Below are positions 15,821 through 28,865 of a DNA stretch of 64,000 nt, piece by piece. Numbering within the stretch: position 1 is the first letter of the stretch; each line of letters starts with the position of its first letter. The notes under the pieces were generated by a model. That model had not been told where the DNA came from. It saw only the letters and a program-made list of their open reading frames with translations, and searched no databases. The DNA is from Stenotrophomonas sp. BIGb0135 (GTDB lineage Bacteria; Pseudomonadota; Gammaproteobacteria; Xanthomonadales; Xanthomonadaceae). The translations under genes and the position numbers were made by a program. The stretch spans positions 558,001 to 622,000 of the forward strand of contig NZ_JANUDX010000002.1 of NCBI RefSeq assembly GCF_024810105.1. Reading direction: 5' to 3'.

Positions 15821-16942
15821 ATGCTGACCCTTGTCCTGGTGGTGATCCTGGCCGCGCTCGTCTTCGAGTTCATCAACGGCTTCCACGACACCGCCAACTC
15901 CATCGCCACCGTGGTGGCGACCAAAGTGCTCTCGCCCGGCTGGGCGGTGATGCTCGCCGCGTTCATGAACCTCATCGGCGCGCTGACCGGCACCGCCGTC
16001 GCGCTGACCATCGCCTCGGGCCTGCTCAACACCAACGTGGTCGACGTGACCCCGCAGGTGATCCTGTGCGCCCTGCTCGGCGGCATCATCTGGAACCTGA
16101 TCACCTGGTGGAAGGGCCTGCCGTCCTCGTCCTCGCACGCGCTGATCGGCGGCCTGTGCGGCGCCGGCCTGGCCGCGGCCCACAACAACTGGGATGCGCT
16201 GATCTGGTCCGAACGGATCGGCACCTGGGCCCAGAACAAGGGCCTGCTGTGGAAGGTGTTCCTGCCGATGATCACCTCGCCGATCGCCGGCTTCCTGCTC
16301 GGTATCGTGGTGATGCTGCTGCTGTGGGCGATCATCGCCGGCATGGCCAAGGCCGGCGGCTGGCTGGGTCGCCTGGCCCGCCCGCGCATCGTCAACGCGT
16401 TCTTCGGCAAGGCGCAGATCGCGTCGGCCGCCTACATGGGCTTCGCCCACGGCCACAACGACGCGCAGAAGACCATGGGCATCATCGCCATGACCCTGAT
16501 CGGCGCCGAGGCCACCGGTGCATTGAACGACCTGCCGTCCTGGCTGGCCTTCATGCATCCGCAGGCCAGTGCCGGTGACGGCATCGCGATGTGGATCGTA
16601 CTCACCTGCGCGGTGGTGATGGCGGCCGGTACCGCGTCCGGCGGCTGGAAGATCATCAAGACCCTGGGCCACAAGATGGTGAAGCTGCACCCGATCCACG
16701 GCTTTGCCGCGGAGACCAGCTCGGCCACCATCCTCACCCTGGCCGCGCATTTCGGCATGCCGGTTTCGACCACGCACAGCATCTCGACCGCGATCATGGG
16801 CGTGGGTTACGCCAAGAACCCGCGTTCGCTGCGGTTCGGCGTGATCGAACGCATCGTGTGGGCCTGGATCCTGACCATCCCCGCCGCCGGCGGTTGTGCG
16901 TATCTGATCCTGCGCCTGTTCGAGCTGTTCGGCTGGGCGTAA
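15821..16942 (+). CDS. pit: Low-affinity inorganic phosphate transporter, Pit family
   Basis: A 373-residue inner-membrane Pit permease with about ten membrane segments. The two PiT signature repeats are present: FINGFHDTANSIATVVATK near residue 17 (GxxDTANS) and GFAHGHNDAQKTMG in the second half (GHNDAQ). SSSSHALIGG and VSTTHSIST are the paired PNT-type loop motifs. It should import phosphate, probably as a metal-phosphate complex with protons. It follows the PhoU-like gene by 13 bases and ends at a strong terminator, which closes a two-gene transcription unit. Confidence 0.93.
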   Translation: MLTLVLVVILAALVFEFINGFHDTANSIATVVATKVLSPGWAVMLAAFMNLIGALTGTAVALTIASGLLNTNVVDVTPQVILCALLGGIIWNLITWWKGLPSSSSHALIGGLCGAGLAAAHNNWDALIWSERIGTWAQNKGLLWKVFLPMITSPIAGFLLGIVVMLLLWAIIAGMAKAGGWLGRLARPRIVNAFFGKAQIASAAYMGFAHGHNDAQKTMGIIAMTLIGAEATGALNDLPSWLAFMHPQASAGDGIAMWIVLTCAVVMAAGTASGGWKIIKTLGHKMVKLHPIHGFAAETSSATILTLAAHFGMPVSTTHSISTAIMGVGYAKNPRSLRFGVIERIVWAWILTIPAAGGCAYLILRLFELFGWA

Positions 16943-16958
16943 GCCGCGTCGAACCGGC

Positions 16959-16982
16959 GGTGCCGGGCCATGCTCGGCTGCA
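16959..16982 (+). repeat. Degenerate REP-like palindrome
   Basis: GGTGCCGGGCCATGCTCGGCTGC: the same core as the SMAG pair near 11 kb but with one stem mismatch and no GTAG head. Weak on its own. Confidence 0.35.
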
Positions 16983-16985
16983 ACG

Positions 16986-17011
16986 AAAAACCCGCCGAAA
17001 GGCGGGTTTTT
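16986..17011 (+). terminator. Rho-independent terminator after pit
   Basis: A 6-bp GC stem CCCGCC/GGCGGG with a GAAA loop, flanked by five A and five T that can extend the stem; it can also serve the minus-strand GNAT gene, whose stop codon is 62 bases away. Confidence 0.9.
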
Positions 17012-17072
17012 CGTTTCTTCTCCCAGCGCCCGAGCCAGTGACCACCGCCGAGCGCGGCGCCGCGCTATCCCC

Positions 17073-17624
17073 TCAGCGCCCGCGTTCCCGTGCCAGCAAC
17101 CCGTACAACGCCGAATCGGACAGCTCACCGCCCACGCACCAGCGTTCGCGCAGCAGGCCTTCGCGCTGGAATCCGATGCGCTCCAGCACGCGTGCCGACG
17201 GCGCGTTGCGCGGATCGATCTCCGCCTCGAGCCGGCGTAGCCCGCGATCATCGAACAGGTGGTCCACGAAACACCGCAGCGCCTCGCCCATGTAGCCCTT
17301 GCCCTGTGCCAGCGGCGACAGGTGGTAGCCGATCTCCGCCCGGCGCGCATCGGCATCGATCGCAAACACCACGCAGATGCCGAGCAACGGCGCATCGGCA
17401 TGCTCGCGGATGCCGAGTTTGAGCTGGGTGCCGGCCCGCTGCGCAGCCAGGTCGTCGAGGATCTGCGCATAGGCCTGCTGGATGTCGGTCCAGGCCGGGT
17501 GGTTCCAGTAACGCATCACCGCCGGGTCGGACTGGATGGCAAACAGCGCGGCACCGTCGCTGGCCCGGATCGGGCTCAGCACCAGCCGCGGGCTGCGCAG
17601 TTGAAGGGTCGAATCGAAGTACAT
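17073..17624 (-). CDS. GNAT acetyltransferase, RimJ/RimL-like
   Basis: A 183-residue protein of the RimJ/RimL-type acetyltransferase group (Acetyltransf_3). It starts MYFDSTLQLRSPRLVLSPIRASD, which holds the typical LxTxRLxLRP-like opening, continues with LAQGKGYMGEAL as the acetyl-CoA loop, and ends with NAPSARVLERIGFQREG, the motif B region. Members acetylate N-terminal amines of ribosomal proteins or small molecules; the substrate is not predictable. The upstream in-frame ATG at 17747 would add an unrelated tail, so 17624 is preferred. The 236 bases upstream hold a duplicated 16-base CCCGATCCCGACACCG segment and the parE terminator. Confidence 0.85.
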   Translation of the reverse strand: MYFDSTLQLRSPRLVLSPIRASDGAALFAIQSDPAVMRYWNHPAWTDIQQAYAQILDDLAAQRAGTQLKLGIREHADAPLLGICVVFAIDADARRAEIGYHLSPLAQGKGYMGEALRCFVDHLFDDRGLRRLEAEIDPRNAPSARVLERIGFQREGLLRERWCVGGELSDSALYGLLARERGR

Positions 17625-17807
17625 GCAGGTCCGTGTCGGCAGCCGGCACGCGGCCGGTCGTGTCCGGGGATTATGCCGGGCCCCCCACGCTCGCGACAGA
17701 CCCGATCCCGACACCGCCCGATCCCGACACCCCGTCCAGCCGCGCATCGCCGTACTCGATCCCCTGCGGCCCTTGGGACAGTCGCCCCTCGATCAGGAAG
17801 GAAACCC

Positions 17808-17835
17808 AAAAAAAAGCCCGCCGGGATGGCGGGCT
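17808..17835 (-). terminator. Rho-independent terminator for parE
   Basis: On the minus strand a GCCCGCC/GGCGGGC stem with a five-base loop is followed by eight T. It lies 24 bases past the parE stop codon. Confidence 0.92.
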
Positions 17836-17858
17836 CCTCTGCAGCGGTCAGGCGACTC

Positions 17859-19748
17859 TCAGACTTCAAGCGATGCCAGGTCGCCCTTGTTCTCCAGCCA
17901 CTGCTTGCGGTCGCTGGCGCGCTTCTTGGCCAGCAGCATGTCCATCAGCGAATGGGTCTGCTCGCCATCATCGATCGTCAACTGCACCAGGCGGCGCGTA
18001 TCGGGATGGATGGTCGACTCGCGCAGCTGCGGCGGATTCATCTCGCCCAGGCCCTTGAAGCGGGTCACGCTCACGGTGCCCTTGATCTTCTCGCGCTCGA
18101 TCTTGTCCAGCATGGTGCGCTTTTCTTCTTCATCCAGCGCGTAGAACACCTGCTTGCCCACGTCGATGCGGAACAGCGGCGGCATCGCCACGAACACGTG
18201 GCCAGCATCCACCAAGGCCGGGAAGTGCTTGAGGAACAGCGCGGTCAGCAGCGTGGCGATATGCAGGCCGTCCGAGTCGGCGTCGGCCAGGATCACCACC
18301 TTGCCGTAGCGCAGCCCGGTGATGTCGTCCTTGCCCGGGTCGCAGCCGATCGCGATCGCCAGGTTGTGCACTTCTTCCGACGCCAGCACGCTGCCCGAGG
18401 ACACTTCCCAGGTGTTCAGGATCTTGCCGCGCAGCGGCATGATCGCCTGGAAGTCCTTGTCGCGGGCCTGCTTGGCGCTGCCGCCGGCCGAGTCGCCTTC
18501 CACCAGGAACAGCTCGGTGCGCGACAGGTCCTGGCTGATGCAGTCGGCCAGCTTGCCGGGCAGGGCAGGGCCCTGGGTGACCTTCTTGCGGGTCACCAGC
18601 TTCTCGGTCTTCAGGCGCGCACTGGCGCGCTCGATGGCCAGCTGGGCGATCTTCTCGCCCATCTCCACGTTCTGGTTGAGCAGCAGGCTGAAGGCATCGT
18701 GCGCGGCACCTTCGACGAAACCGGCGGCCTGGCGCGAGGACAGGCGCTCCTTGGTCTGGCCGCTGAACTGCGGGTCGGTCATCTTCAGCGACAGCACGAA
18801 GGCGACCCGGTCCCACACGTCTTCCGGGGCCAGCTTGACCCCGCGCGGCAACAGGTTGCGGAAATCGCAGAACTCGCGCAGCGCTTCGGTCAGGCCGGTG
18901 CGCAGTCCGTTGGCGTGGGTGCCGTGCTGGGCCGTCGGGATCAGGTTGACGTAGCTTTCCTGGACCAGTTCGCCCTCGGGAATCCAGGCCAGGGCCCAGT
19001 CCACCACCTCGTTTTCCTTCTTCAGGTGACCCACGAACAGGTCGGCCGGCAGCATCTCGCGCTCGCCCAGCTCGGCCTTCAGGTAGTCGCTCAGGCCATC
19101 TTCGTAGTACCAGGTGTCCTGCTCGTCGGTGGCTTCATCGCGAAGCTTCACGGTCAGGCCCGGGCACAGCACCGCCTTGGCGCGCAGCAGGTGGCGCAGC
19201 GCGCGCAGGTTGTACTTGGGCGTGTCGAAGTACTTCGGGTCGGCCCAGAAGCGCACGCGGGTGCCGGTGTTCTTCTTGCCGACGCTGCCGACCACTTCCA
19301 GCGGAGTGGCGCGGTCGCCGTTGCGGAAGGTGATGCGGTGTTCGCTGCCGTCGCGCTTGATGTGCACCTCGACCAGGGTCGAGAGCGCATTGACCACGCT
19401 GACGCCTACGCCATGCAGGCCGCCGGAGAAGGTGTAGTTCTTGTTGTTGAACTTGCCGCCCGCGTGCAGGCGGGTGAGGATCAGTTCGACACCGGGGATC
19501 TTCTCCTCGGGGTGGATGTCCACGGGCATGCCGCGGCCGTCATCGCTGACCTCGCAGCTGCCATCCTTGTACAGGGTGACCTCGACCGTACGGGCATGCC
19601 CGGCCAGGGCTTCGTCGACGGCATTGTCGATGACTTCCTGCGCCAGATGGTTCGGGCGCGCGGTGTCGGTGTACATGCCGGGGCGGCGCTTGACCGGGTC
19701 CAGGCCGGACAGGACTTCAATATCGGCGGCGTTATAGCGGGCGTTCAT
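17859..19748 (-). CDS. parE: DNA topoisomerase IV subunit B
   Basis: A 629-residue GHKL-ATPase subunit of topoisomerase IV, which with ParC unlinks daughter chromosomes. It has the ATP-binding motifs [14 protein letters not shown] and [12 protein letters not shown], the lid [15 protein letters not shown], the transducer domain, and a TOPRIM region [29 protein letters not shown] with the metal aspartates DADSDGLHI. The tail [31 protein letters not shown] is the usual ParE end. Length fits ParE (about 630) and not GyrB (about 800). It is monocistronic, with its own terminator downstream. Confidence 0.97.
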   Translation of the reverse strand: MNARYNAADIEVLSGLDPVKRRPGMYTDTARPNHLAQEVIDNAVDEALAGHARTVEVTLYKDGSCEVSDDGRGMPVDIHPEEKIPGVELILTRLHAGGKFNNKNYTFSGGLHGVGVSVVNALSTLVEVHIKRDGSEHRITFRNGDRATPLEVVGSVGKKNTGTRVRFWADPKYFDTPKYNLRALRHLLRAKAVLCPGLTVKLRDEATDEQDTWYYEDGLSDYLKAELGEREMLPADLFVGHLKKENEVVDWALAWIPEGELVQESYVNLIPTAQHGTHANGLRTGLTEALREFCDFRNLLPRGVKLAPEDVWDRVAFVLSLKMTDPQFSGQTKERLSSRQAAGFVEGAAHDAFSLLLNQNVEMGEKIAQLAIERASARLKTEKLVTRKKVTQGPALPGKLADCISQDLSRTELFLVEGDSAGGSAKQARDKDFQAIMPLRGKILNTWEVSSGSVLASEEVHNLAIAIGCDPGKDDITGLRYGKVVILADADSDGLHIATLLTALFLKHFPALVDAGHVFVAMPPLFRIDVGKQVFYALDEEEKRTMLDKIEREKIKGTVSVTRFKGLGEMNPPQLRESTIHPDTRRLVQLTIDDGEQTHSLMDMLLAKKRASDRKQWLENKGDLASLEV

Positions 19749-19913
19749 CTGTCTTCAAAAAGCGCAAAGCGACGGCGAAGTTTGCGGTCTGGACGGTTTT
19801 TTTGCACGCCACACGTTCAGGGGCCGGCCGACCGGGGTTGGATAGAATGTGCGTGGTGGAAACCGGGCCCCCCGGCAACCCCATCCCAAGCCGAGACCGC
19901 GAGGAGTGACCCC

Positions 19914-20153
19914 ATGAAGAAGTTGCTGACCGTCATCGCCATTGCCGCCGCCGTCGTGGCCGTGCCGCTGGCCATGGCCCAGAACGCCGGACAGGGCCAG
20001 CCCACGCCGCAGCAGGGCGAGCAGGCCGACAAGGCGCAGTCCGAGGCCGATGCCAAGGCCAAGCGCCGGGCCCAGGCCACCGCCGAGATGAAGGCCAGGG
20101 GCGAACAGGCCCCGCAGAAGGAAGAAGAGGAAGAAGCCAGGAAGAAGCGCTGA
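19914..20153 (+). CDS. Small exported, highly charged protein of unknown function
   Basis: A 79-residue protein with a good signal peptide (MKKLLTVIAIAAAVVAVPLA, cleavage near AMA-QN) and a mature part made almost entirely of Gln, Lys, Glu, Ala and Arg (GEQADKAQSEADAKAKRRAQ), ending in a run of Glu then Lys/Arg. It probably forms a helix or stays disordered in the periplasm. I do not recognise a family. The ribosome site GAGGAG lies seven bases before the ATG, and a strong terminator follows, so this is a single-gene unit. Confidence 0.75.
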   Translation: MKKLLTVIAIAAAVVAVPLAMAQNAGQGQPTPQQGEQADKAQSEADAKAKRRAQATAEMKARGEQAPQKEEEEEARKKR

Positions 20154-20173
20154 CCCCTTCCGACCGCGTCATG

Positions 20174-20206
20174 GACGCCCCGGCACTGCCGGGGCGTCTT
20201 TTTTTT
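20174..20206 (+). terminator. Rho-independent terminator after the small exported gene
   Basis: An 11-bp GC-rich stem GACGCCCCGGC/GCCGGGGCGTC with a three-base loop and a run of eight T. Confidence 0.95.
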
Positions 20207-20227
20207 GTGAAGGGCGCACGCCAGTGC

Positions 20228-20256
20228 TTGGGCTTGTGGCCTCCAATCTGTAAACT
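20228..20256 (+). promoter_or_regulatory. Candidate promoter for the pyrG leader
   Basis: TTGGGC (20228-20233), a 17-base spacer, then TAAACT (20251-20256). Each hexamer is only a partial match, but the spacing is right and transcription would begin near 20263, just before a ribosome site and an in-frame leader ORF. Confidence 0.4.
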
Positions 20257-20277
20257 AGCGCTTTCCGGGAGCAGTAC

Positions 20278-22193
<1,916 letters not shown>

Positions 22194-22230
22194 CCGCGCC
22201 ATGGCGCGGCCGCCCGCGCGGGCGGCCCGC

Positions 22231-23995
<1,765 letters not shown>

Positions 23996-23999
23996 TCCC

Positions 24000-24350
24000 A
24001 TGCGCAACTGGCGCTGGATGCTGCTGCTGCTCGCGCTGCTGCTGGCGTGGCTGCAGTACCGCTTCTGGTTCGGCCCGGGCAATTCAGGGGAAGTGATGGC
24101 CCTGGAGGCCCAGGTCGCCAGCCAGCAGCGTGACAACGCCGGTCTGCAACAGCGCAACGACGCGCTCGCCGCCGAGGTCAAGGATCTCAAGGAAGGCCAG
24201 GCGGCGATCGAGGAGCGCGCGCGCAGCGAGCTGGGCATGATCAAGCCCGGCGAGAAGTTCTACCGCGTGGTCGAAGACGCCCCGGTCGCGCCTGCGCGCG
24301 CACCGGTGGCGCCGGTCGATCCGGATGCACCGCACCAGGAGGTGCCCTGA
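24000..24350 (+). CDS. ftsB: Cell division protein FtsB
   Basis: A 116-residue bitopic inner-membrane protein of the divisome that forms the FtsQLB complex. It starts with a short cytoplasmic tail and a membrane helix ([20 protein letters not shown]), followed by a periplasmic coiled coil ([21 protein letters not shown]), and the conserved [21 protein letters not shown]. The proline/alanine-rich tail after residue 97 is longer than in E. coli FtsB (103 residues). It starts four bases after eno and its stop overlaps the ispD start (TGATG). Confidence 0.95.
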   Translation: MRNWRWMLLLLALLLAWLQYRFWFGPGNSGEVMALEAQVASQQRDNAGLQQRNDALAAEVKDLKEGQAAIEERARSELGMIKPGEKFYRVVEDAPVAPARAPVAPVDPDAPHQEVP

Positions 24351-25042
24351 TGGGTACCGTATGGGCGGTGGTGCCGGCGGCCGGTCGCGGCACCCGCTTC
24401 GGCGGAGAGACCCCCAAGCAGTACCTGGTCGCGGGCGACCGGGTGCTGCTGGCGCACACGTTGGAGGCCCTGTTGTCGCACCCGGTCGTGGCCGGCGTGA
24501 TGGTCGTGGTCGCCGAGGGCGACACCGACTGGCCGGGCTGGCAGTCGCTGGCGGACAAGCCGATCCTGACCTGCACCGGCGGCGCCACTCGCGCCGCGTC
24601 GGTGCTGGCCGGGCTGCAGGCTTTGCCGGACAGCGTGCGTGCCGATGATTTCGTGCTGGTCCACGACGCGGCGCGGCCCAACCTGGCCGCCGCCGACCTG
24701 GGCCGGCTGCTGGAAGTAGGGCGCAACGACCCGGTCGGGGCGATCCTGGCCGCGCCGGTACGCGACACCCTCAAGCGGGCCGGCGATGACGGTGGCATCG
24801 ATGCCACCGAACCCCGTGCGCGCCTGTGGCGTGCGCTGACCCCGCAACTGTTCCGTCGCCACCAGTTGGCGCGCGCGCTGCAGGAGGCCGCCGCCGCCGG
24901 GATCGAGGTGACCGACGACGCCATGGCGATGGAGCGGCAGGGGCTGCGCCCGTTGCTGGTGGAAGGCAGCGAGGACAACTTCAAGGTCACCACGCCGGCC
25001 GACCTGTCCCGATTCGAATTCGAGCTGTCGCGCCGCGGATGA
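24350..25042 (+). CDS. ispD: 2-C-methyl-D-erythritol 4-phosphate cytidylyltransferase
   Basis: A 230-residue enzyme of the MEP isoprenoid pathway that joins CTP and methylerythritol phosphate. The nucleotide-binding start [22 protein letters not shown] matches the IspD signature, and VLVHDAARP and [12 protein letters not shown] are the other conserved blocks. Its ATG overlaps the ftsB stop. The ispF gene follows 37 bases later, the usual IspD-IspF pairing. All motif residues look intact. Confidence 0.97.
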   Translation: MGTVWAVVPAAGRGTRFGGETPKQYLVAGDRVLLAHTLEALLSHPVVAGVMVVVAEGDTDWPGWQSLADKPILTCTGGATRAASVLAGLQALPDSVRADDFVLVHDAARPNLAAADLGRLLEVGRNDPVGAILAAPVRDTLKRAGDDGGIDATEPRARLWRALTPQLFRRHQLARALQEAAAAGIEVTDDAMAMERQGLRPLLVEGSEDNFKVTTPADLSRFEFELSRRG

Positions 25043-25079
25043 CCCTCCGCGCGCGGCGCCACAACCGCAGGTCCTTGTC

Positions 25080-25577
25080 ATGAACACCGCTCTTTTTCCC
25101 CCGGTCCGGATCGGACAGGGCTACGACGTCCACGCCTTCGGCGAGGGCGACCACATCATGCTCGGCGGCGTGCGCGTCGCGCACGAACGCGGCGTGCTGG
25201 CGCACAGCGATGGCGATGTGATCCTGCACGCGCTCTGCGATGCGATGCTCGGCGCGCTGTCGCTGGGTGACATCGGCCAGCACTTCCCGCCGTCGGACAT
25301 GCGCTGGAAGGACGCGGACAGCAGCCAGTTCCTGGCGCATTGCAACGGCCTGCTGCGCGAGCGTGGCTGGCAGGTCGGCAACACCGATATCACCGTCATC
25401 TGCGAGCGGCCCAAAGTGGGTCCGCATGCGCTGGCCATGCGCGAGCGCATCGCCGCGCTGCTGGGGGTCGCGCTGGATGCGGTCAGCGTCAAGGCCACCA
25501 CCTCGGAGAAGCTGGGCTTCACCGGGCGCGGTGAAGGCATCGCCGCCCAGGCCGTCGTGCTGCTGGTGGCGCTGTGA
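25080..25577 (+). CDS. ispF: 2-C-methyl-D-erythritol 2,4-cyclodiphosphate synthase
   Basis: A 165-residue trimeric zinc enzyme of the MEP pathway. It has the metal-site motif GYDVHAF (Asp and His), [18 protein letters not shown] with the second His, and [19 protein letters not shown] near the end, which is the signature ATTTEGLGF-type segment with the substrate-binding lysine. About eight residues before GQGYDVH are extra compared with shorter homologues. Its TGA overlaps the GTG of truD (GTGA), so the two are coupled. Confidence 0.97.
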   Translation: MNTALFPPVRIGQGYDVHAFGEGDHIMLGGVRVAHERGVLAHSDGDVILHALCDAMLGALSLGDIGQHFPPSDMRWKDADSSQFLAHCNGLLRERGWQVGNTDITVICERPKVGPHALAMRERIAALLGVALDAVSVKATTSEKLGFTGRGEGIAAQAVVLLVAL

Positions 25578-26611
25578 TCCCGTTGCCGCTGGCGTTTGGC
25601 GCGCCCCTGCTGAGCGCGAAGATCCGCAGCGTCCCGGAGGATTTCCAGGTCGATGAACTGCCGGCCTTCGAGCCGAGCGGCGAGGGCGAGCACCTGCTGC
25701 TGACTCTCCGCAAGCGCGGCGCCAACACCGTGCACGTGGCCAAGGTGCTGGCGAAGTGGGCCGGGTTGCCGGAAATGGCAGTGAGCTATGCCGGCATGAA
25801 GGACCGCCATGCGGTGACCACCCAGCGCTTCAGCGTGCACCTGCCCAAGCGCGTCGCGCCGGATCCGGCCTTGTTGGCATCCGATGAGATCGAGGTGGTC
25901 GAGGCGACCTGGCACAACCGCAAGCTGCAGCGCGGTGCGCTGGCCGGCAATCGCTTCAAGCTGGTGCTGCGCGACGTGCGCGGAGACGCGGCGGCCATCG
26001 AGGAGCGCGTGTCGCTGATCGCCGCGCGTGGCCTGCCCAACTGGTTCGGCGAACAGCGCTTCGGGCGCGACGGCGGCAACGTGCCGGCGGCGCTGGCGAT
26101 GTTCGGCGGCCGACGCGTGCGCCCGGACCAGCGGTCGCTGCTGTTGTCGGCGGCACGCTCGGCGCTGTTCAACCAGGTGCTGGCCGAGCGCGTCGCGCAG
26201 GGCAACTGGGACACCCCGCTGGACGGAGAGGTGTGGATGCTGGATGGGAGCCGCAGCGTGTTCGGCCCCGAGCCGTGGACCGACCTGCTGGCGGATCGCC
26301 TGGCGCGCTTCGACATCCATCCCAGCGGACCGCTGTGGGGCGAGGGCGAGCTGCGCAGTACCGGTGCGGCTGCAGCACTGGAGTTGGGGGCGATCAGCGA
26401 CGAGCAGTCACGTGCCCTGCGCACCGGGCTGGAAGGCGCGCGCCTGAAGCAGGAGCGCCGCGCGCTGCGCCTGCGTCCGGCGATGCTGCAGCACGCCTGG
26501 TTGCAGCCGGACGTGCTGGAGCTCAGCTTCGCGCTGCCGCCCGGCTGCTATGCCACCGCCGTGCTGCATGAGTTGGGCCCGGTGCAGGACGCCAGCCAGG
26601 CCGACGCCTGA
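25574..26611 (+). CDS. truD: tRNA pseudouridine(13) synthase TruD
   Basis: A 345-residue TruD-family enzyme that makes pseudouridine at tRNA position 13. The N-terminal [28 protein letters not shown] and the catalytic motif [18 protein letters not shown] (KDR with the active Asp) are intact, as are [15 protein letters not shown] and the late catalytic-domain block PLWGEGEL. The GTG start overlaps the ispF stop. A REP array begins four bases after the stop codon and fills the gap to the convergent smr gene. Confidence 0.97.
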   Translation: MIPLPLAFGAPLLSAKIRSVPEDFQVDELPAFEPSGEGEHLLLTLRKRGANTVHVAKVLAKWAGLPEMAVSYAGMKDRHAVTTQRFSVHLPKRVAPDPALLASDEIEVVEATWHNRKLQRGALAGNRFKLVLRDVRGDAAAIEERVSLIAARGLPNWFGEQRFGRDGGNVPAALAMFGGRRVRPDQRSLLLSAARSALFNQVLAERVAQGNWDTPLDGEVWMLDGSRSVFGPEPWTDLLADRLARFDIHPSGPLWGEGELRSTGAAAALELGAISDEQSRALRTGLEGARLKQERRALRLRPAMLQHAWLQPDVLELSFALPPGCYATAVLHELGPVQDASQADA

Positions 26612-26615
26612 CCCG

Positions 26616-27362
26616 GTAGAGCCGACCGTTGGTCGGCCGAGCGCGGTGCGTGGCGTCTTGGTGCCGGAGCGGAATGCAGCCGACCAACGGTCGGCTCTAC
26701 GCGCGAAATGCGCGTCCCGAGCCACATCCGATCCGCGCTCCAATCCGCACCCGATGCGACCAGACCCCGATGCGATCCCGATCCGATCCCGATCCGACCC
26801 CGATCCGACCCCGATCCGACCCCGATCCGCGATCGGAACCCGGGTAGAGCCGACCGTTGGTCGGCTGCGCGCGGCGCGCGGGTTCTCGGTATCGGGGTGG
26901 GATGCAGCCGACCAACGGTCGGCTCTACGCGCGAGATGCGCGTCCCGAGCCACGTCCGATCCACACCCGATCTGCCTCCGATCCGCCTCCGATCCCGCCT
27001 CCGATCCCGCACCCGATCCGAACCCCGGTAGAGCCGACCGTTGGTCGGCTGCGCGCGGCGTGTGGCTTCTCGGTATCGGAGCGGAATGCAGCCGACCAAC
27101 GGTCCGCTCTACGCGCGAGATGCGCGTCCCGAGCCACACCCGATCCGCGTCCGATCCACGCACGATCCGAACCCGATCCGCGTCCGATCCACGCACGATC
27201 CGAACCCGATCCGCGTCCGGTCCGCACCCGATGCGCACCCGATCTGCGTCCCGATCCGCGTCCCGATCCGAACCCGGGTAGAGCCGACCGTTGGTCGGCT
27301 GCGCGCGGTGCGTGGCGTCTTGGTGCCGGAGTGGAATGCAGCCGACCAACGGTCGGCTCTAC
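26616..27362. repeat. Array of four SMAG REP dimers with CCGATCC-rich spacers
   Basis: Four 85-bp units at 26616-26700, 26844-26928, 27028-27112 and 27278-27362. Each unit is a head-on pair: GTAGAGCCGACCGTTGG on the plus strand and its inverted mate ending CTCTAC, separated by a partly conserved linker (GGAATGCAGCC on the right). Units are followed by a conserved 24-base segment (GCGCGAGATGCGCGTCCCG) and then low-complexity runs of CCGATCC, CCGATCCG and CCGACCC repeats of variable length (spacers 143, 99 and 165 bases). Unit 3 has one arm change (GGTCCGC). The array fills the entire gap between truD and smr, and the last GTAG holds the smr stop codon. There are no repeats of uniform spacer length and no cas genes, so it is not CRISPR. 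Confidence 0.95.
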
Positions 27363-27898
27363 CGATTGCTCAGCAGCACCAGCACCGCGCCGGTGCCGCC
27401 TTGCCCGGCTGGCGCCGAATGGAATGCCAGCACATCGTTGCGCTGGCGCAGCAGGCGATCGACCAGGTTCTTCAACACCGGCGCGCCGCCATCGGACTGC
27501 AGGCCCTTGCCGTGGATGATGCGCACGCAGCCGTACTCGTGTGCGTGCGCTTCGAGCAGGAACTGGCGGAGCAGGTTTTCCGCCTGCACTACCGTGGCGC
27601 CGTGCAGGTCCAGCTCGTCCTGCACCGAGTACTGACCCCGCTTGAGCCGCTGGAACATCCGCGCCGGCAGGGTGTCGCGCCGGTAGCTGGCGGTGTCGCC
27701 GGCCTCCAGCGGCGCGCTGTCGCGCAGCAGTCGCGCGAATTCGCCGCGCGCTTCGTCGTCGTCACGTTCGGCCATGCGCGCGCGCGGTTTCGGCTTCGGC
27801 GTGGGCGGCGGCGCGGCCGCCGGCTTGCGCAGCGGCTTGACCTCACCGATCGCCGAACGGAACAGGGCGGCGGGGTCTTCGTCTTCAGAATGTGACAT
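27359..27898 (-). CDS. Smr/MutS2-C-terminal domain protein
   Basis: A 179-residue protein. The N-terminal half is low-complexity and proline/charged (LRKPAAAPPPTPKPKPRARM), and the C-terminal half (about 85-179) is an Smr domain with ELDLHGATVVQAENLLRQFL, the LDxH motif, and VRIIHGKGLQSDGGAPVLKN, the HGKG motif. Stand-alone Smr proteins are nicking nucleases or act on stalled ribosomes (SmrB); which applies here is not known. The TAG stop lies in the GTAG of the last REP unit. The gene is convergent with truD and divergent from surE. Confidence 0.88.
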   Translation of the reverse strand: MSHSEDEDPAALFRSAIGEVKPLRKPAAAPPPTPKPKPRARMAERDDDEARGEFARLLRDSAPLEAGDTASYRRDTLPARMFQRLKRGQYSVQDELDLHGATVVQAENLLRQFLLEAHAHEYGCVRIIHGKGLQSDGGAPVLKNLVDRLLRQRNDVLAFHSAPAGQGGTGAVLVLLSNR

Positions 27899-28085
27899 GC
27901 GTACAGCCTACTGCCATGGCACGGCCGCTGCCTACCGTCGCCGGGGTAGGCCGATCTGCCCGCTTGCGGCACAATAGCTGACGCACTTGCGCGGTCGACC
28001 CGCCCCATCTGGGGCCGCGCCGGCTCCGCCAACGCTGGAAAGTGATGGAATCGAAGTCTTGAAAAATCAAGCGGTTAAATCGCAG

Positions 28086-28865
28086 ATGCGGATTCTGGTC
28101 AGCAACGACGATGGCGTCGACGCGCCGGGGATCAGGATGCTTGCCTCGGTATTGCGTGACGCAGGGCATGAGGTGACGGTGTTCGCGCCGGATCGCGACC
28201 GCTCCGGTGCCAGCAACTCGCTCACCCTGGACCTGCCGATCCGGCTCAAGCGCATCGACCACTACACCTGTTCGGTGGCGGGCACCCCGACCGACTGCGT
28301 GCACCTGGCACTCACCGGCGTGCTCGAGTACGAACCGGACATCGTGGTCTCCGGCATCAACAACGCGGCCAACCTGGGCGATGACGTCATCTACTCCGGC
28401 ACCGTGTCGGCGGCGATGGAAGGTCGGTTCCTGGGGTTGCCGGCGGTGGCGATGTCGCTGGTGACGCACAACCACGAGCCGCGCAACTTCGAGACCGCCG
28501 CGCGCGCCGCCGTGGAGATCGTGACCCGGCTCAAGGCCGATCCGCTGCCGGCCGACACCATCCTCAACGTCAACGTGCCGGACCTGCCGTGGAGCGAGAT
28601 CCGCGGCTTCGAGGTGACCCGCCTGGGCAACCGTCACCGCGCCGAAGGCTGCATCGCCCAGCGCGACCCGCGCGGCAACGAGGTGTTCTGGATCGGGCCG
28701 GCCGGGCGCGAGCAGGATTCGGGCCCGGGGACCGATTTCCACGCAGTGCGCAGTGGCTACATCTCCATCACCCCGATCCAGGTCGATCTCACCCGTTACC
28801 AGGCGCTGGAAAAGGTGGCCAGTTGGGTCGGTGGCCTGACGGCTGCGCTGGACCGACCGGCATGA
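28086..28865 (+). CDS. surE: 5'/3'-nucleotidase SurE
   Basis: A 259-residue metal-dependent phosphatase of the stationary-phase survival family. The start [16 protein letters not shown] is the family signature with the metal-binding DD. Other conserved blocks are [43 protein letters not shown], with the second metal/phosphate site, and NVNVPDLP. It cleaves 5' and 3' nucleotides and short polyphosphate. The pcm gene overlaps it (ATGA), as in E. coli. Confidence 0.97.
   Translation: MRILVSNDDGVDAPGIRMLASVLRDAGHEVTVFAPDRDRSGASNSLTLDLPIRLKRIDHYTCSVAGTPTDCVHLALTGVLEYEPDIVVSGINNAANLGDDVIYSGTVSAAMEGRFLGLPAVAMSLVTHNHEPRNFETAARAAVEIVTRLKADPLPADTILNVNVPDLPWSEIRGFEVTRLGNRHRAEGCIAQRDPRGNEVFWIGPAGREQDSGPGTDFHAVRSGYISITPIQVDLTRYQALEKVASWVGGLTAALDRPA

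Noticed and set aside
26616..27362. CRISPR array
   Set aside because: Repeats are 85-bp hairpin dimers, spacers vary from 99 to 165 bases and are low-complexity relatives of each other, and there are no cas genes.
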